Below, piece after piece: positions 44,401-52,855 of a stretch of DNA of 64,000 bases. Position 1 is the stretch's first letter. Each line of letters begins with the position of its first letter. The notes beneath the pieces are model-generated. The model was not told where the DNA came from. It did no database searches and saw only the letters and a program-made list of their open reading frames with translations. The translations under genes were made by a program, and so were the position numbers. Origin of the DNA: SZUA-36 sp964650905 (GTDB lineage: Bacteria; Pseudomonadota; Gammaproteobacteria; Xanthomonadales; SZUA-36); contig CAZYVH010000001.1 of assembly GCA_964650905.1 (NCBI GenBank), forward strand, positions 1 to 64,000. The letters run 5' to 3'.

Positions 44401-45608
44401 TGGGTGGCCGCGCCCACGGCGGTGGTCCACGGCGCATTGGCCGGGGAGCCGATGCTGCCGGCATTGGGTCCATCGTTGCCGGCGGAGGTCGCAACAAAGA
44501 TGCCGGCCGCCCGGGCATTGAGAAATGCCCGGGTGTCCGAACCATTGGCCCAGGGGTTGCTGGCCGAAGAGCCGATCGAGAAATTAATGACATCAACCTG
44601 GTCGCTGATGGCCTGGTCGATGGCGCTCAATATGGCTGAGGTAGAACAACCATCCTCGCTATCCTCGACGTCCGGGTCCGCGATATAACACACCCGGTAA
44701 GAGACGATGTTGGCGTTCGGTGCCACCCCACCGATTGATAGCGACACACCGCTGATGGTTACGTTGAGCGGGTTGCCCGCAACCGTTGAACCGGTGTGTG
44801 AGCCGTGACCAGCGTCGTCCAGGCCCTTGGTGTTTTTTTCGACGGCCGTGGTGCTCGGGTCGTCTTCGACAAAATCATAAACCCCGACCAGTTTGTCATT
44901 ACAGGCCACATCGGGATCCGAACACAGACCCAGTTGGCTGGCATAGGGATTGACGTGGTCCCAGCCCGGTCCGCCCCCTTCGCCGGGGTCGGCAAACGAA
45001 GGATGCCCGAAGTTGACACCGGTATCGATCAGACCCACGGCAATACCTTCACCACCTGTCGCGGTAAACCCCGCGCTGCCTTCGTGTATTTTATCGGCGC
45101 CGATCCAGTTCGGTCCGGAATCGGTTTCCAGGTGCTGGATTTCATCGGCCAGTACCGCTTTGACACCCGGCACGTCGCGCAGGGCACGAACTTCATCGTC
45201 AGTTAAACCGGTGGCAAAACCATTGGTCGCATTACGGTAACGCTGGTCCGCTTTCAGTCTGCGCCCCAGTCGAAGCGTGGCCTCACCGTTAAATGCCTTA
45301 TAACGCTCGTCCAGAAAGTGCAGGTAGGCCTTCGATCGCGGTGTTTTGACATCCAGCTTGAGGGCACCGGTAAAGCGGTTGGAGGTGGGTAGCAACCGGG
45401 TGGTATCGTTAGCCCGTTCGGGTGTTGCCATCACCCGTCCATCGTAGGCTGCCAATGGCAAGTCATCCAGAATGACAATATAGCGTTGTGTTTTGCCATC
45501 CTCCGAAGCACTTGCAAGGTTCCTGGCAAAAATTTCTGAAGGCACAACAATCAACGCCAGCAAAATTGCAGCAAGCAAGCCACGTGCGAACTTCATACGA
45601 TAATCCAT
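41415..45608 (-). CDS. Large secreted subtilisin-like (S8) serine peptidase with C-terminal YTYDE modules
   Basis: About 1397 residues. A signal peptide (LLAAILLALIVVPSEIFA) and an I9-type propeptide (TQRYIVILDDLPLAAYDG) precede the S8 domain, with catalytic Asp in GLIDTGVNFGHPSF, His in GHGSHTGSTVAGN and Ser in DGTSMSSPHVTGGAALL. A protease-associated (PA) domain is inserted (EIVVCDRGTYGRVEKGKNLLLAGAGGYIL). It is followed by Fn3-like and pre-peptidase-like beta domains, then two copies of a module with LWYTYDEDGKPEWYLASG and VHYIYDDKGDPRWLIAS. The module also occurs in the beta-helix protein at 2930-4681. ATG 45608 is chosen because GGAGGG lies 7 bases upstream. It is probably an extracellular digestive protease. 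The 3' end overlaps kynU by 32 bp. Confidence 0.9.
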   Translation of the reverse strand: MDYRMKFARGLLAAILLALIVVPSEIFARNLASASEDGKTQRYIVILDDLPLAAYDGRVMATPERANDTTRLLPTSNRFTGALKLDVKTPRSKAYLHFLDERYKAFNGEATLRLGRRLKADQRYRNATNGFATGLTDDEVRALRDVPGVKAVLADEIQHLETDSGPNWIGADKIHEGSAGFTATGGEGIAVGLIDTGVNFGHPSFADPGEGGGPGWDHVNPYASQLGLCSDPDVACNDKLVGVYDFVEDDPSTTAVEKNTKGLDDAGHGSHTGSTVAGNPLNVTISGVSLSIGGVAPNANIVSYRVCYIADPDVEDSEDGCSTSAILSAIDQAISDQVDVINFSIGSSASNPWANGSDTRAFLNARAAGIFVATSAGNDGPNAGSIGSPANAPWTTAVGAATHDRVFGNSVENLSGGDTPPPGDLLGKSFTAGIGIRKIVHAKDFGNALCGTGASESQPDCADNTGASNPFGADTFHGEIVVCDRGTYGRVEKGKNLLLAGAGGYILANTDSWGEELVADNHCLPAVHIGAQDGNALRQWLDSGMNHQGSISGFTALHDDGLADELASFSARGPNLPPVADIMKPDLIAPGVQILAANVPSANSFGILDGTSMSSPHVTGGAALLKAVHPDWTPAMIASALVMTATPELAHDFDGSGMTVHKRGAGRPRLDQAANAGLFLDETKNNFLAANPQQGGEPRDLNLPGLVDTQCINSCSLQRTVTDMAGGSSWTASAEGFDEGTVVNISPQNFTLADAASRLLTITVDLSQAGHVGSWVYGNIRLKSDGKPDAVMPVAVFADGGKLPAEWQISTDQASGWQEFALDKLVAMPDATFMSAGLVEPTLTIQDLPQDPSNDSPYDDSDGLLAIMLTVPADTLWLHTETLPSTANDLDLFVGLDSNHDGFAQQSEELCSSTTPTDLELCDLFTPVAGDYWVIVQNWDATNDPDEVTLKTAVIGRQDTSALNVSGSGIVGSGENFNLRLSWDNVNAEPGDELIGAVGIGTDRETPNNIGIVPVRFTLTAVAAPETLALMNGHSRTLNVDAGGTHDRIYIDVPPAADSLTVTASGTGSEENDNLAIELYRMDFDEAFTTAPFAAAPDTSGEPIAASAGSGGSGPELTVSGGQLLSGRWYVVLTNQGSGPASVEVHADIVSSADPIALRGGLWQPSSRPDLRQGYDFNTTGGFRAMLWYTYDEDGKPEWYLASGPEPTGNTWVAELLRYTNDGSAQHSVPAGYVSVTTLSEDDAIFSFVLFGQSGSDRMSPNSPPLCPSIDSVKRSYTGIWSRPVNGVGGASVLVNATSQAFVHYIYDDKGDPRWLIASPDPQSPTSQEMALLQFAGYCAVCDDTGVTLDTVGVFSREFSDESNVSWTLDYLLNAPLSGSINRTDEAVKLTVPIQCQ

Positions 45609-45633
45609 CTGTGTTCCCTCCATCCCTGGGCCT

Positions 45634-46992
45634 TCATCGCCCGGCAGGTGTCCGCATCGTCACCAGTTCCTCGGCCGCAGTCGGGTGAATACCGATGGTT
45701 TCATCAAACTGCTGCTTGGTGAGACCTGATTTTATCGCAACGGCAAAGCCCTGCACAATCTCGGGCGCATCCATGCCGACCACGTGCAGACCGATCACCC
45801 TGTCGGTGGACGCCTGCACCACCAGTTTCATCATGGTTTTTTCGTCCCTGCCAGAGAGCGTATGCTTTAATGGTGTGAATATGGATTGATAGACAATTAT
45901 CTCGCCAAAATGATCCCCAGCCCGTGCCTCGGAATAACCCACCGTGGCCACGGGGGGGTGAGAGAATACGGCTGATGGCACATAATCGTGGTTAACCGGC
46001 GTGGGCTTAGCACCGAATTCGCTATCCGCAAACGCCTGGCCCTCCATCAGGGCAACGGGGGTCAGGTTGACCCGGTGGGTCACATCGCCAACCGCAAAAA
46101 TACTGGCAACATTGCTACGCGAATACTCATCCACCGGGATACTTCCATCGGCACGCTCCGTCACACCAGCAGCCCTGAGACCGAGCTTGTCTACATTGGC
46201 CACCCGGCCGGTGGCGAACATGACACAATCGCTGTTCAATTGGCAACCATCATCCAGGCTCATGCTCAATCGCCCGTCTGCCTCTTTGACAATCACTGTG
46301 GGGTTGGCGTTCAACATAATTGTTATACCCTGTTTTTTCATCTCTGCCGCAAGGCTCTCGCGTATATCACTGTCAAAACCGCGCAGGATCTGCTCTCCCC
46401 GGTAGACCTGTATGACATCTGCACCCAGCCCATTGAAAATACAGGCAAATTCACAGGCAATAAAGCCACCGCCGATAATCACAACACGTTCCGGCAAGGT
46501 TTCGAGGTGGAAGGCCCCGTCCGATGTGATGGCATGTTCGGCGCCGGGTATTTCTGGCACCCAGGGTCGTCCTCCGGTTGCAATCAGTATCTTTTCAGCA
46601 CTGATCTTATCCGTACCCAGCTGAACATGGTGTGAATCCAGCAGCCTGCCGTGCAGTTCGTGAAGTTTCACACCAGCGTTGTCCAGCAAGCTGATATAGA
46701 CACGGTTGAGGCGGTCGATTTCGCGATCCTTGTTTGCGATCAGCCGGGCCCAGTTGAAACTGACACCATCCACCTGCCAGCCAAAACCGGCGGCATCTTC
46801 AAATTCCCCGGCGAAATGGGCCGCGTAGGATAAAAGTTTTTTGGGTACACAGCCACGGATAACACAGGTACCCCCGACACGGCTTGATTCACAAATCCCG
46901 ACACGTGCACCGTATCGTGCTGCGATACGCGCGGCGCGCACACCACCGGAACCGGCACCAATCACAAATAGCTCATAATCAAATTTGCTCAT
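45634..46992 (-). CDS. gor: Glutathione-disulfide reductase
   Basis: 452 residues. An FAD/NADPH enzyme that reduces glutathione disulfide. The FAD motif is FVIGAGSGGVRAARIAA; the redox disulfide is in GGTCVIRGCVPKKLL; the second nucleotide motif is VVIIGGGFIACEFACIFNGLG; the C-terminal catalytic His-Glu pair lies in GIHPTAAEEL. YGARVGICE and the CVIRGC spacing distinguish it from lipoamide dehydrogenase. It fits the glutathione-dependent formaldehyde pathway and the GST in this window. 25 bp downstream of it begins the subtilisin gene on the same strand. Confidence 0.95.
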   Translation of the reverse strand: MSKFDYELFVIGAGSGGVRAARIAARYGARVGICESSRVGGTCVIRGCVPKKLLSYAAHFAGEFEDAAGFGWQVDGVSFNWARLIANKDREIDRLNRVYISLLDNAGVKLHELHGRLLDSHHVQLGTDKISAEKILIATGGRPWVPEIPGAEHAITSDGAFHLETLPERVVIIGGGFIACEFACIFNGLGADVIQVYRGEQILRGFDSDIRESLAAEMKKQGITIMLNANPTVIVKEADGRLSMSLDDGCQLNSDCVMFATGRVANVDKLGLRAAGVTERADGSIPVDEYSRSNVASIFAVGDVTHRVNLTPVALMEGQAFADSEFGAKPTPVNHDYVPSAVFSHPPVATVGYSEARAGDHFGEIIVYQSIFTPLKHTLSGRDEKTMMKLVVQASTDRVIGLHVVGMDAPEIVQGFAVAIKSGLTKQQFDETIGIHPTAAEELVTMRTPAGR

Positions 46993-47242
46993 TAAAATTC
47001 ATACACTTCAAGCCTGATCGGCGCTCATCGTAATTAATCCACAGACCGAATACCACCGGTGACTACAACGACAGTGGCAGAAAGTTCCCATGTCCAAACG
47101 CAAAAAATACGCATTTACATGACCGAAATCATTCACAAGACATTTCAGCTGGGTCATAATTCCCGGTACTGAATAACCGGCCAGCGAGCCTGACGTATGA
47201 AAAATTTTACCAGACACAAGCCGAGCACCGGTTCATTTGGGC

Positions 47243-47863
47243 ATGATCTCGGTCACTGAACTCAGCTTCGAACGCTATTTTGAGCGTGTTTTCGAACCCG
47301 TCAGTTTTGATCTGGCGGCCGGTTCGTTGTTGTTGATCACCGGTATCAACGGTTGTGGAAAAACCACGCTTTTGCGTGTGCTGGCAGGTCTGCTTGAGCC
47401 CAGTGAAGGTCAGTTTAAGTGCCGGCAACAACCGCTTTATGCAGGTCACGACCCCGCCATCAAAGACGACCTCAGTGTGACGGAAAACATTCGTTTCATG
47501 ATGCATTTCATGGGTATGAAAGCGACGACCGATAAACCTGGCCTGTGCCGGAAGGTCATTGACGAGGTTGGCCTGAGCGCGGTCGCTGAGCAGGAAGGCA
47601 GAACGCTGTCCGCCGGCCAGCGTAAACGTTGCTCGCTGGCCCGCCTGCTGTTCTGTAACGAATCCCTGTGGTTGCTGGATGAACCCTATTCCAACCTCGA
47701 CCGTGAAGGGATCGCGATGCTGGACGGTATCATGCGTAGCCACCTCAATAGTGGCGGTGCTTGTATTCTGACGACCCATGGCAGCCTGCGTCCAAGTGGT
47801 TTCCAATTGCAGGAGTGCGAGTTAACCAGCGGTCGCCAGCATGATCAATGGGAAGCAGCATGA
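47243..47863 (+). CDS. ccmA: Cytochrome c maturation ABC transporter ATP-binding protein CcmA
   Basis: 206 residues. Walker A (ITGINGCGKTTLLRVL), signature motif (LSAGQRKRCSLARLL) and Walker B (LWLLDEPYSNLD) are present. CcmAB with CcmCD powers release of holo-CcmE during heme delivery. ATG 47243 is selected because an in-frame TTG two codons upstream is weaker. It is the first gene of the ccm operon. The 5' leader of about 250 bp between gor and ccmA must hold promoters for both divergent genes, but I found no clear match. Confidence 0.95.
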   Translation: MISVTELSFERYFERVFEPVSFDLAAGSLLLITGINGCGKTTLLRVLAGLLEPSEGQFKCRQQPLYAGHDPAIKDDLSVTENIRFMMHFMGMKATTDKPGLCRKVIDEVGLSAVAEQEGRTLSAGQRKRCSLARLLFCNESLWLLDEPYSNLDREGIAMLDGIMRSHLNSGGACILTTHGSLRPSGFQLQECELTSGRQHDQWEAA

Positions 47864-47873
47864 GTATGCCGAC

Positions 47874-48557
47874 ATGAATAAACCCAGGCCTTGGGGTGCA
47901 TTTATGGCGCTGGTACGGCGCGATCTTTTGCTCGCCTACCGGCGACGCGCCGAATTGTTGCAACCTTTGTTTTTTTTGCTGGTCGTAATAACGCTTTTTC
48001 CGTTGGGTGTCGGTCCCTCGCTGTCGTTGTTGGCGAACATTGCGCCCGGCGTCATCTGGATCGCAGCCCTTTTGGCAACCGTGCTTTCGCTGGACAGCCT
48101 GTTCCGCTCCGATTTTGAAGATGGCACACTGGAACAGATGGTGCTGTCCGGACAGTCCCTGGCTCTGATTGCGCTGGCCCGCACGCTCACGCACTGGCTG
48201 GTAGCCGGTCTGCCCATCGTGCTGTTATCACCGTTGCTGGCGATGTGGATGAACCTGCCGGATGACGGTGTGCCGGTTTTACTTAAATCACTGGCGCTGG
48301 GCACCCCGGTATTGAGCCTGATTGGCGCCATCGGCGGTGCATTGACCGTGAGCCTGAAGCGTGGCGGCCAGCTAATGTCATTGCTGGTCTTCCCGCTGTA
48401 TGTACCATTGCTGATCCTGGCCACCAACGCGGTCAGTTCAGCCGTGGCCGGTCTGCCGTATAATGGGCAGCTTGGTCTGATGTTTGCAGGTCTGATCGCG
48501 GCCCTGACGCTGGCGCCGTTTGCAACGGCAGCGGCACTTAAATTGAGTTTGAGCTAA
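47874..48557 (+). CDS. ccmB: Heme exporter membrane protein CcmB
   Basis: About 227 residues, six predicted membrane segments. FMALVRRDLLLAYRRRAELLQPLFFLLVVITLFPLGVGP is the conserved CcmB start, and SLDSLFRSDFEDGTLEQMVLSGQSL is also conserved. It forms the ABC membrane component with CcmA. ATG 47874 is preferred to 47841, which overlaps ccmA by 23 bp. Confidence 0.94.
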   Translation: MNKPRPWGAFMALVRRDLLLAYRRRAELLQPLFFLLVVITLFPLGVGPSLSLLANIAPGVIWIAALLATVLSLDSLFRSDFEDGTLEQMVLSGQSLALIALARTLTHWLVAGLPIVLLSPLLAMWMNLPDDGVPVLLKSLALGTPVLSLIGAIGGALTVSLKRGGQLMSLLVFPLYVPLLILATNAVSSAVAGLPYNGQLGLMFAGLIAALTLAPFATAAALKLSLS

Positions 48558-48581
48558 GGCTCAATAATAAATGGGATACTG

Positions 48582-49328
48582 ATGAATCGTTTCGTTCTGT
48601 TCTTTCACAAAACCGGGTCACCCCCCTGGTTTTACCATTTTAGCGGCAAGCTGATACCCTGGTTGTGGGCCGTGTTCATTGTCCTGACCGTCATCGGTCT
48701 GTACCTCGGTCTGTTTAAGGCACCACCCGATTACCAGCAGGGTGAAAGTGTCCGCATCATGTACTTGCATGTGCCGGCAGCCTGGATGTCCATGATGATC
48801 TACGCCCTGATGGCCATCATGGGTTTTATTGCCCTGGTCTGGCGTATACGCATGATGGAAATACTGGCCATTTCGAGCGCACCGGTCGGTGCGGCGTTTA
48901 CCCTGATCGCACTGGTAACGGGCTCACTCTGGGGCCGCCCAACGTGGGGAACCTACTGGGTCTGGGACGCACGCCTGACTTCGGAACTGGTGCTGCTGTT
49001 TCTTTATATGGGTGTGATCGCGCTCTACAACGCCTACGACGAACCACGTAAGGCAGCACGCGCGGCAGCCCTGTTATCGATTGTCGGCGCGATCAACCTG
49101 CCCATCATCCATTTTTCAGTGCTGTGGTGGAACACCCTGCACCAGGGCAGCAGTTTCAGCGCCAAAGGCAGCAGTATCGATGTCAGTATGCTGTGGCCAT
49201 TGTTAATCATGACCATCGCTTCCAAATTCTATTACGGAGCGAACCTGCTCAGCCGTGCGCGTCTGCGTCTGCTCAAACAGGATCACCGCAAGCGCTGGGT
49301 CAACGAATTGTTACAAGAGGAATACTAG
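48582..49328 (+). CDS. ccmC: Heme-handling protein CcmC
   Basis: 248 residues with six membrane helices and the tryptophan-rich WWD-type domain WGRPTWGTYWVWDARLTSELVLLFLYMG. Heme-liganding His residues lie in YLHVPAAWMS and NLPIIHFSVLWWNTLHQG. It loads heme onto CcmE. ccmD starts at the base after its stop. Confidence 0.96.
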   Translation: MNRFVLFFHKTGSPPWFYHFSGKLIPWLWAVFIVLTVIGLYLGLFKAPPDYQQGESVRIMYLHVPAAWMSMMIYALMAIMGFIALVWRIRMMEILAISSAPVGAAFTLIALVTGSLWGRPTWGTYWVWDARLTSELVLLFLYMGVIALYNAYDEPRKAARAAALLSIVGAINLPIIHFSVLWWNTLHQGSSFSAKGSSIDVSMLWPLLIMTIASKFYYGANLLSRARLRLLKQDHRKRWVNELLQEEY

Positions 49329-49487
49329 ATGTCACACACACCCTTCATCCTCGCGTCTTACCTGATCAGTGCAGTGGTTCTGTTATGGGCCGCACTGACA
49401 CCGGTGCTCGGCCGCCGTAACCTCCTGGCGCAATTACGCAAAGGGCATGCAGGCAAGCGACCACAAAACAGGAAGGAACAACCATGA
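49329..49487 (+). CDS. ccmD: Heme exporter small subunit CcmD
   Basis: 52 residues, short but supported by context. The N-terminus is MSHTPFILASYLISAVVLLW, a single membrane helix, then a basic tail (RRNLLAQLRKGHAGKRPQNRK). The ATG follows the ccmC stop directly, and its TGA overlaps the ccmE start (ATGA at 49484-49487). CcmD stabilises the CcmABC-CcmE complex. Confidence 0.92.
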   Translation: MSHTPFILASYLISAVVLLWAALTPVLGRRNLLAQLRKGHAGKRPQNRKEQP

Positions 49488-49927
49488 CACCAACACGCAA
49501 ACGCAGATTGATAGCCATACTGGTCATCATTGCCGGTGTCGGTCTGGCCGCAGCGGTCACAATCCGGTCCCTGAATGAAAACATGCTGTTTTTTGTCAGC
49601 CCCAGCGATGTGAAAGAGCAGTCGCTACCGCCCGGAAAACGCTTCCGGCTCGGCGGTCTGGTGGAAAACGGCAGTCTCAGCCGCGCCACCGATAGCCTGG
49701 CCGTGAAATTCGTAGTCACAGACGGCCCGGCCTCGGTCAATGTCCGTTATGACGGCATACTGCCGGACCTTTTTCGTGAAGGCCAGGGCATCATTGCCAT
49801 CGGTGAACTGACACCCGACGGGCATTTTGAGGCGGCAGAGGTTCTCGCCAAGCACGACGAAAACTACATGCCACCCGAAGTTGCCGATGCCTTGCAAAAG
49901 AGTGGACACCCGGAGGCACCAGAATGA
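49484..49927 (+). CDS. ccmE: Cytochrome c-type biogenesis heme chaperone CcmE
   Basis: 147 residues. An N-terminal anchor (LIAILVIIAGVGLAAAVTI) precedes the OB-fold domain (FRLGGLVENGSL, VSVRYDGILPDLFREGQGIIAIGEL is nearly matched by VNVRYDGILPDLFREGQGI), with the heme-binding His in EVLAKHDENYMPPEV. It carries heme covalently to the CcmFH ligase. Four-bp ATGA overlaps on both sides. Confidence 0.96.
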   Translation: MTPTRKRRLIAILVIIAGVGLAAAVTIRSLNENMLFFVSPSDVKEQSLPPGKRFRLGGLVENGSLSRATDSLAVKFVVTDGPASVNVRYDGILPDLFREGQGIIAIGELTPDGHFEAAEVLAKHDENYMPPEVADALQKSGHPEAPE

Positions 49928-51879
49928 CCGTTGAACTTGGCCAGATCGCATTATTGGCGGCCCTGTTGTCCGCCATCAGTCTCGGGTTGTTCCCGCTGAT
50001 CGGTGCACACAACGGTAACCGTAACATGATGGCAATCGCATCCAACGCTGCGGTGATGCAGTGCCTGTTGGTTCTAATTGCATTCGGTATCCTGACCTCA
50101 GCCTTCGCCAACCAGGATTTCTCTGTTGAATATGTTGCCAGCAACAGCAATTCACTGCTGCCGATGAAATACCGTTTTTCAGCCGTGTGGGCCGCGCACG
50201 AAGGCTCTTTGTTACTGTGGGAGCTGATCCTGACGTTCTGGGTACTGGCCGTCGCGCTCTTCAGCAAAACGTTGCCGGAGGTTTTCAGGGCTCGCGTCCT
50301 GGCCATACTCGGCTTGATTTCAGCCGGGTTCCTGCTGTTTATACTGTTTACCTCAAACCCATTCGGGCGTTTGCTGCCTGCAGCCCGCGAGGGCATGGAT
50401 CTTAATCCACTTTTACAGGATCCGGGTCTGATCGTTCACCCGCCCATGCTGTACATGGGTTACGTTGGCTTTTCAGTTGCTTTTGCATTTGCCGTTGCCG
50501 CGTTAATAGGTGGTGACATTAACCGTGACTGGGTACGCTGGTCACGTCCGTGGACCCATGTCGCCTGGGCTTTTCTGACCGTTGGTATCGCCCTGGGCAG
50601 CTGGTGGGCCTACTACGAACTGGGCTGGGGTGGCTGGTGGTTCTGGGACCCGGTTGAAAATGCCTCGTTCATGCCCTGGCTGGTCGGCACTGCCCTGCTC
50701 CATTCCCAGTCGGTGACTGAAAAACGCGGCGCGTTTGGTAACTGGACGTTGCTGCTGGCGATCTCGGCCTTTTCCCTGAGCTTGCTGGGGACCTTCCTGG
50801 TACGCTCAGGCGTGCTGACCTCGGTGCACGCCTTCGCCGCTGACCCAACCCGTGGTATTTTTATACTGGTCTACCTGTTCCTGGTAGTGGGTAGTTCCCT
50901 GTTGTTATTCGCCATCAAAGCCCCGAAAATGATCCAGGGCGGTGGTTTCGCCGGCCTTTCCCGTGAATCATTGCTACTGGTCAATAACCTGGTACTGACC
51001 GTGACGGCCGCTATGGTCCTGACCGGCACGCTTTACCCCTTGCTGATTGATGCCCTGGGCGCAGGCAAGATATCCGTGGGCCCGCCCTACTTCGGGTTGT
51101 TGTTTTCCTGGTTGCTGGTTCCGCTCGTGATTGCGTTGCCCATCGGTTTATACAGCCGTTGGAGACGGGATGACACAGGCAGGTTGAGCGGCCAGCTACG
51201 CTGGCCATTGCTCATCGCCGTGGCAGGTGGCGTGGCCACGTTCATGTCACACCCGGATATCGGTCCGATTGCAGCCCTGGGTGTCGCGGGTGCTATCTGG
51301 ATCATTGCCGCCAGTCTATTTTACCTGGTTAAAAGGCTGACTGGGCCCGGCCGGTCCAACCTGCCCGCCAGTGAAGCTGCCATGACCCTGGCCCATATCG
51401 GTCTCGGTGTCTTCCTGATTGGTATCAGCATGACCAGTGCGATCAGCGCAGAGAGTCATTTGCGCATGACCGGTGGTGACAAATTTGAAGTTGCAGGCTA
51501 TGAGTTCAAATTCCTCGGCACGCATATTGTTCAGGGTGCCAATTTTTCAGCGGATGAGGGTGAATTCATCGTCTCCAGGAATGGCCGGGAAGTTACCCGT
51601 CTGTTTCCGCAAAAACGCCAATACGCACAAGGTGGCAGGACCATGACAGAGGCCGCCATCGATCCGGGTCTGACACGTGATCTTTATGTATCGCTTGGTG
51701 AGCCTCTGGATGAGCAGGGCCGGGCCTGGGCCGTGCGGATTTATCACAAACCCTTTATCCGCTGGATCTGGCTGGGAGCACTACTGATGATGAGCGGCGG
51801 TTTTATTGCTGCCGCAGACAGACGCTACCGGCGTAAAACGGCTGGCCAGGCCACCGTCGCGCAGGCGGTGGCGTCATGA
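49924..51879 (+). CDS. ccmF: Heme lyase CcmF
   Basis: 651 residues with many membrane segments. The WWD domain reads ELGWGGWWFWDPVENASFMPWL; the region with heme-contacting His is VHPPMLYMGYVGFSV; the C-terminal part has DIGPIAALG, TAALAHIGL-like MTLAHIGLGVFLIG and the periplasmic FKFLGTHIVQGANF domain. It attaches heme to apocytochrome c with CcmH. ATGA overlaps on both sides. Confidence 0.96.
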   Translation: MTVELGQIALLAALLSAISLGLFPLIGAHNGNRNMMAIASNAAVMQCLLVLIAFGILTSAFANQDFSVEYVASNSNSLLPMKYRFSAVWAAHEGSLLLWELILTFWVLAVALFSKTLPEVFRARVLAILGLISAGFLLFILFTSNPFGRLLPAAREGMDLNPLLQDPGLIVHPPMLYMGYVGFSVAFAFAVAALIGGDINRDWVRWSRPWTHVAWAFLTVGIALGSWWAYYELGWGGWWFWDPVENASFMPWLVGTALLHSQSVTEKRGAFGNWTLLLAISAFSLSLLGTFLVRSGVLTSVHAFAADPTRGIFILVYLFLVVGSSLLLFAIKAPKMIQGGGFAGLSRESLLLVNNLVLTVTAAMVLTGTLYPLLIDALGAGKISVGPPYFGLLFSWLLVPLVIALPIGLYSRWRRDDTGRLSGQLRWPLLIAVAGGVATFMSHPDIGPIAALGVAGAIWIIAASLFYLVKRLTGPGRSNLPASEAAMTLAHIGLGVFLIGISMTSAISAESHLRMTGGDKFEVAGYEFKFLGTHIVQGANFSADEGEFIVSRNGREVTRLFPQKRQYAQGGRTMTEAAIDPGLTRDLYVSLGEPLDEQGRAWAVRIYHKPFIRWIWLGALLMMSGGFIAAADRRYRRKTAGQATVAQAVAS

Positions 51880-52415
51880 ACAGCCGCCTCATACCATTGT
51901 TGCTATTCGGATTGCTGACCGTGCTGTTGATCGTGGGTCTGAAAATTTCAGACCACAAAACCGATATACCTTCACCGCTGATCGACAAACCGGTACCGGC
52001 ATTCAACCAGCCCGTACTTGGTAACCCCGCCCAGCAATTGAGCAACGAGTCTTTCCTGGGCAAGCCATACCTGGTCAACTTCTGGGCCAGTTGGTGTATC
52101 ACCTGCCGGGTGGAACACCCGGTCATCACCGAGTATGCCAGGCGCAAGGCCCTTACCATCGTTGGTCTCAATTTTCGTGACGAGGAAGCGGATGCGCAAG
52201 CCTGGCTGAAACATTATGGTGATCCCTACGATATCGTTCTGACCGACCGCAGCGGCCGTCTGAGTATTGATTTCGGGGTATACGCTGCACCAGAGTCCTT
52301 TCTGGTAGATGCGGCAGGCACCATCGTTTTTAAACAGATCGGTGCGTTGACCCCTGAGATCTTTGAGACAGAGATACTGCCAAGAATTGCAGCCATGGAG
52401 TCCTTAAAACCATGA
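51876..52415 (+). CDS. ccmG: Thiol:disulfide interchange protein CcmG/DsbE
   Basis: 179 residues. A membrane anchor (LLLFGLLTVLLIVGL) precedes a thioredoxin fold with active site NFWASWCITCRVEHPVI, and LTDRSGRLSIDFGVYAAPESFLVD with cis-Pro-like APES. It keeps the apocytochrome heme-binding cysteines reduced. ATGA overlaps with ccmF and ccmH. Confidence 0.95.
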   Translation: MNSRLIPLLLFGLLTVLLIVGLKISDHKTDIPSPLIDKPVPAFNQPVLGNPAQQLSNESFLGKPYLVNFWASWCITCRVEHPVITEYARRKALTIVGLNFRDEEADAQAWLKHYGDPYDIVLTDRSGRLSIDFGVYAAPESFLVDAAGTIVFKQIGALTPEIFETEILPRIAAMESLKP

Positions 52416-52831
52416 AATACGGTGTTTTACTCAGCCTGTTACTGGCACTGTCGGCATCGGCATCGACACAGGAGCCCCTTGTATTTGAGAGCCCACAACA
52501 AGAAGCACGTTTTGAGCACCTGACCAGGGAGTTACGCTGTCTGGTCTGTCAAAACCAGAATCTCGCCGATTCGGATGCAGAACTAGCCCATGACCTGCGC
52601 CAGGAGGTTTTTGAACTGATGCAGGCAGGTAAGAGTAATGATGAGATCAAACAATATTTGGTCGATCGTTATGGCGATTTCGTACTCTATCAACCACCGG
52701 TACAGAACAATACCTACCTGCTGTGGCTGATGCCACTGTTATTGTTGCTGGGTGGGGCGTTTATTTTGCGCTCGCAGATCAAAAAGCGCGCGGCCCTTCT
52801 CGATGCAGATGACAACCCGGACGGTTCCTAA
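52412..52831 (+). CDS. ccmH: Cytochrome c-type biogenesis protein CcmH (CcmL-type, short)
   Basis: 139 residues. Signal peptide (LLSLLLALSASAST), then the redox motif RELRCLVCQNQNLADSDAELAHDLRQEV and IKQYLVDRYGDFVLYQPP, ending with a membrane helix (YLLWLMPLLLLLGGAFILR). It reduces the apocytochrome CXXCH motif. It corresponds to the N-terminal half of E. coli CcmH; the C-terminal half is the separate ccmI downstream. Confidence 0.95.
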   Translation: MKYGVLLSLLLALSASASTQEPLVFESPQQEARFEHLTRELRCLVCQNQNLADSDAELAHDLRQEVFELMQAGKSNDEIKQYLVDRYGDFVLYQPPVQNNTYLLWLMPLLLLLGGAFILRSQIKKRAALLDADDNPDGS

Positions 52832-52855
52832 TTATAAAACACTGAGAAAGCCCTG

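Noticed and set aside
47008..47217. Possible small gene between gor and ccmA
   Set aside because: A 69-residue minus-strand frame without motif, ribosome site or family resemblance. The region is better explained as a divergent promoter region.
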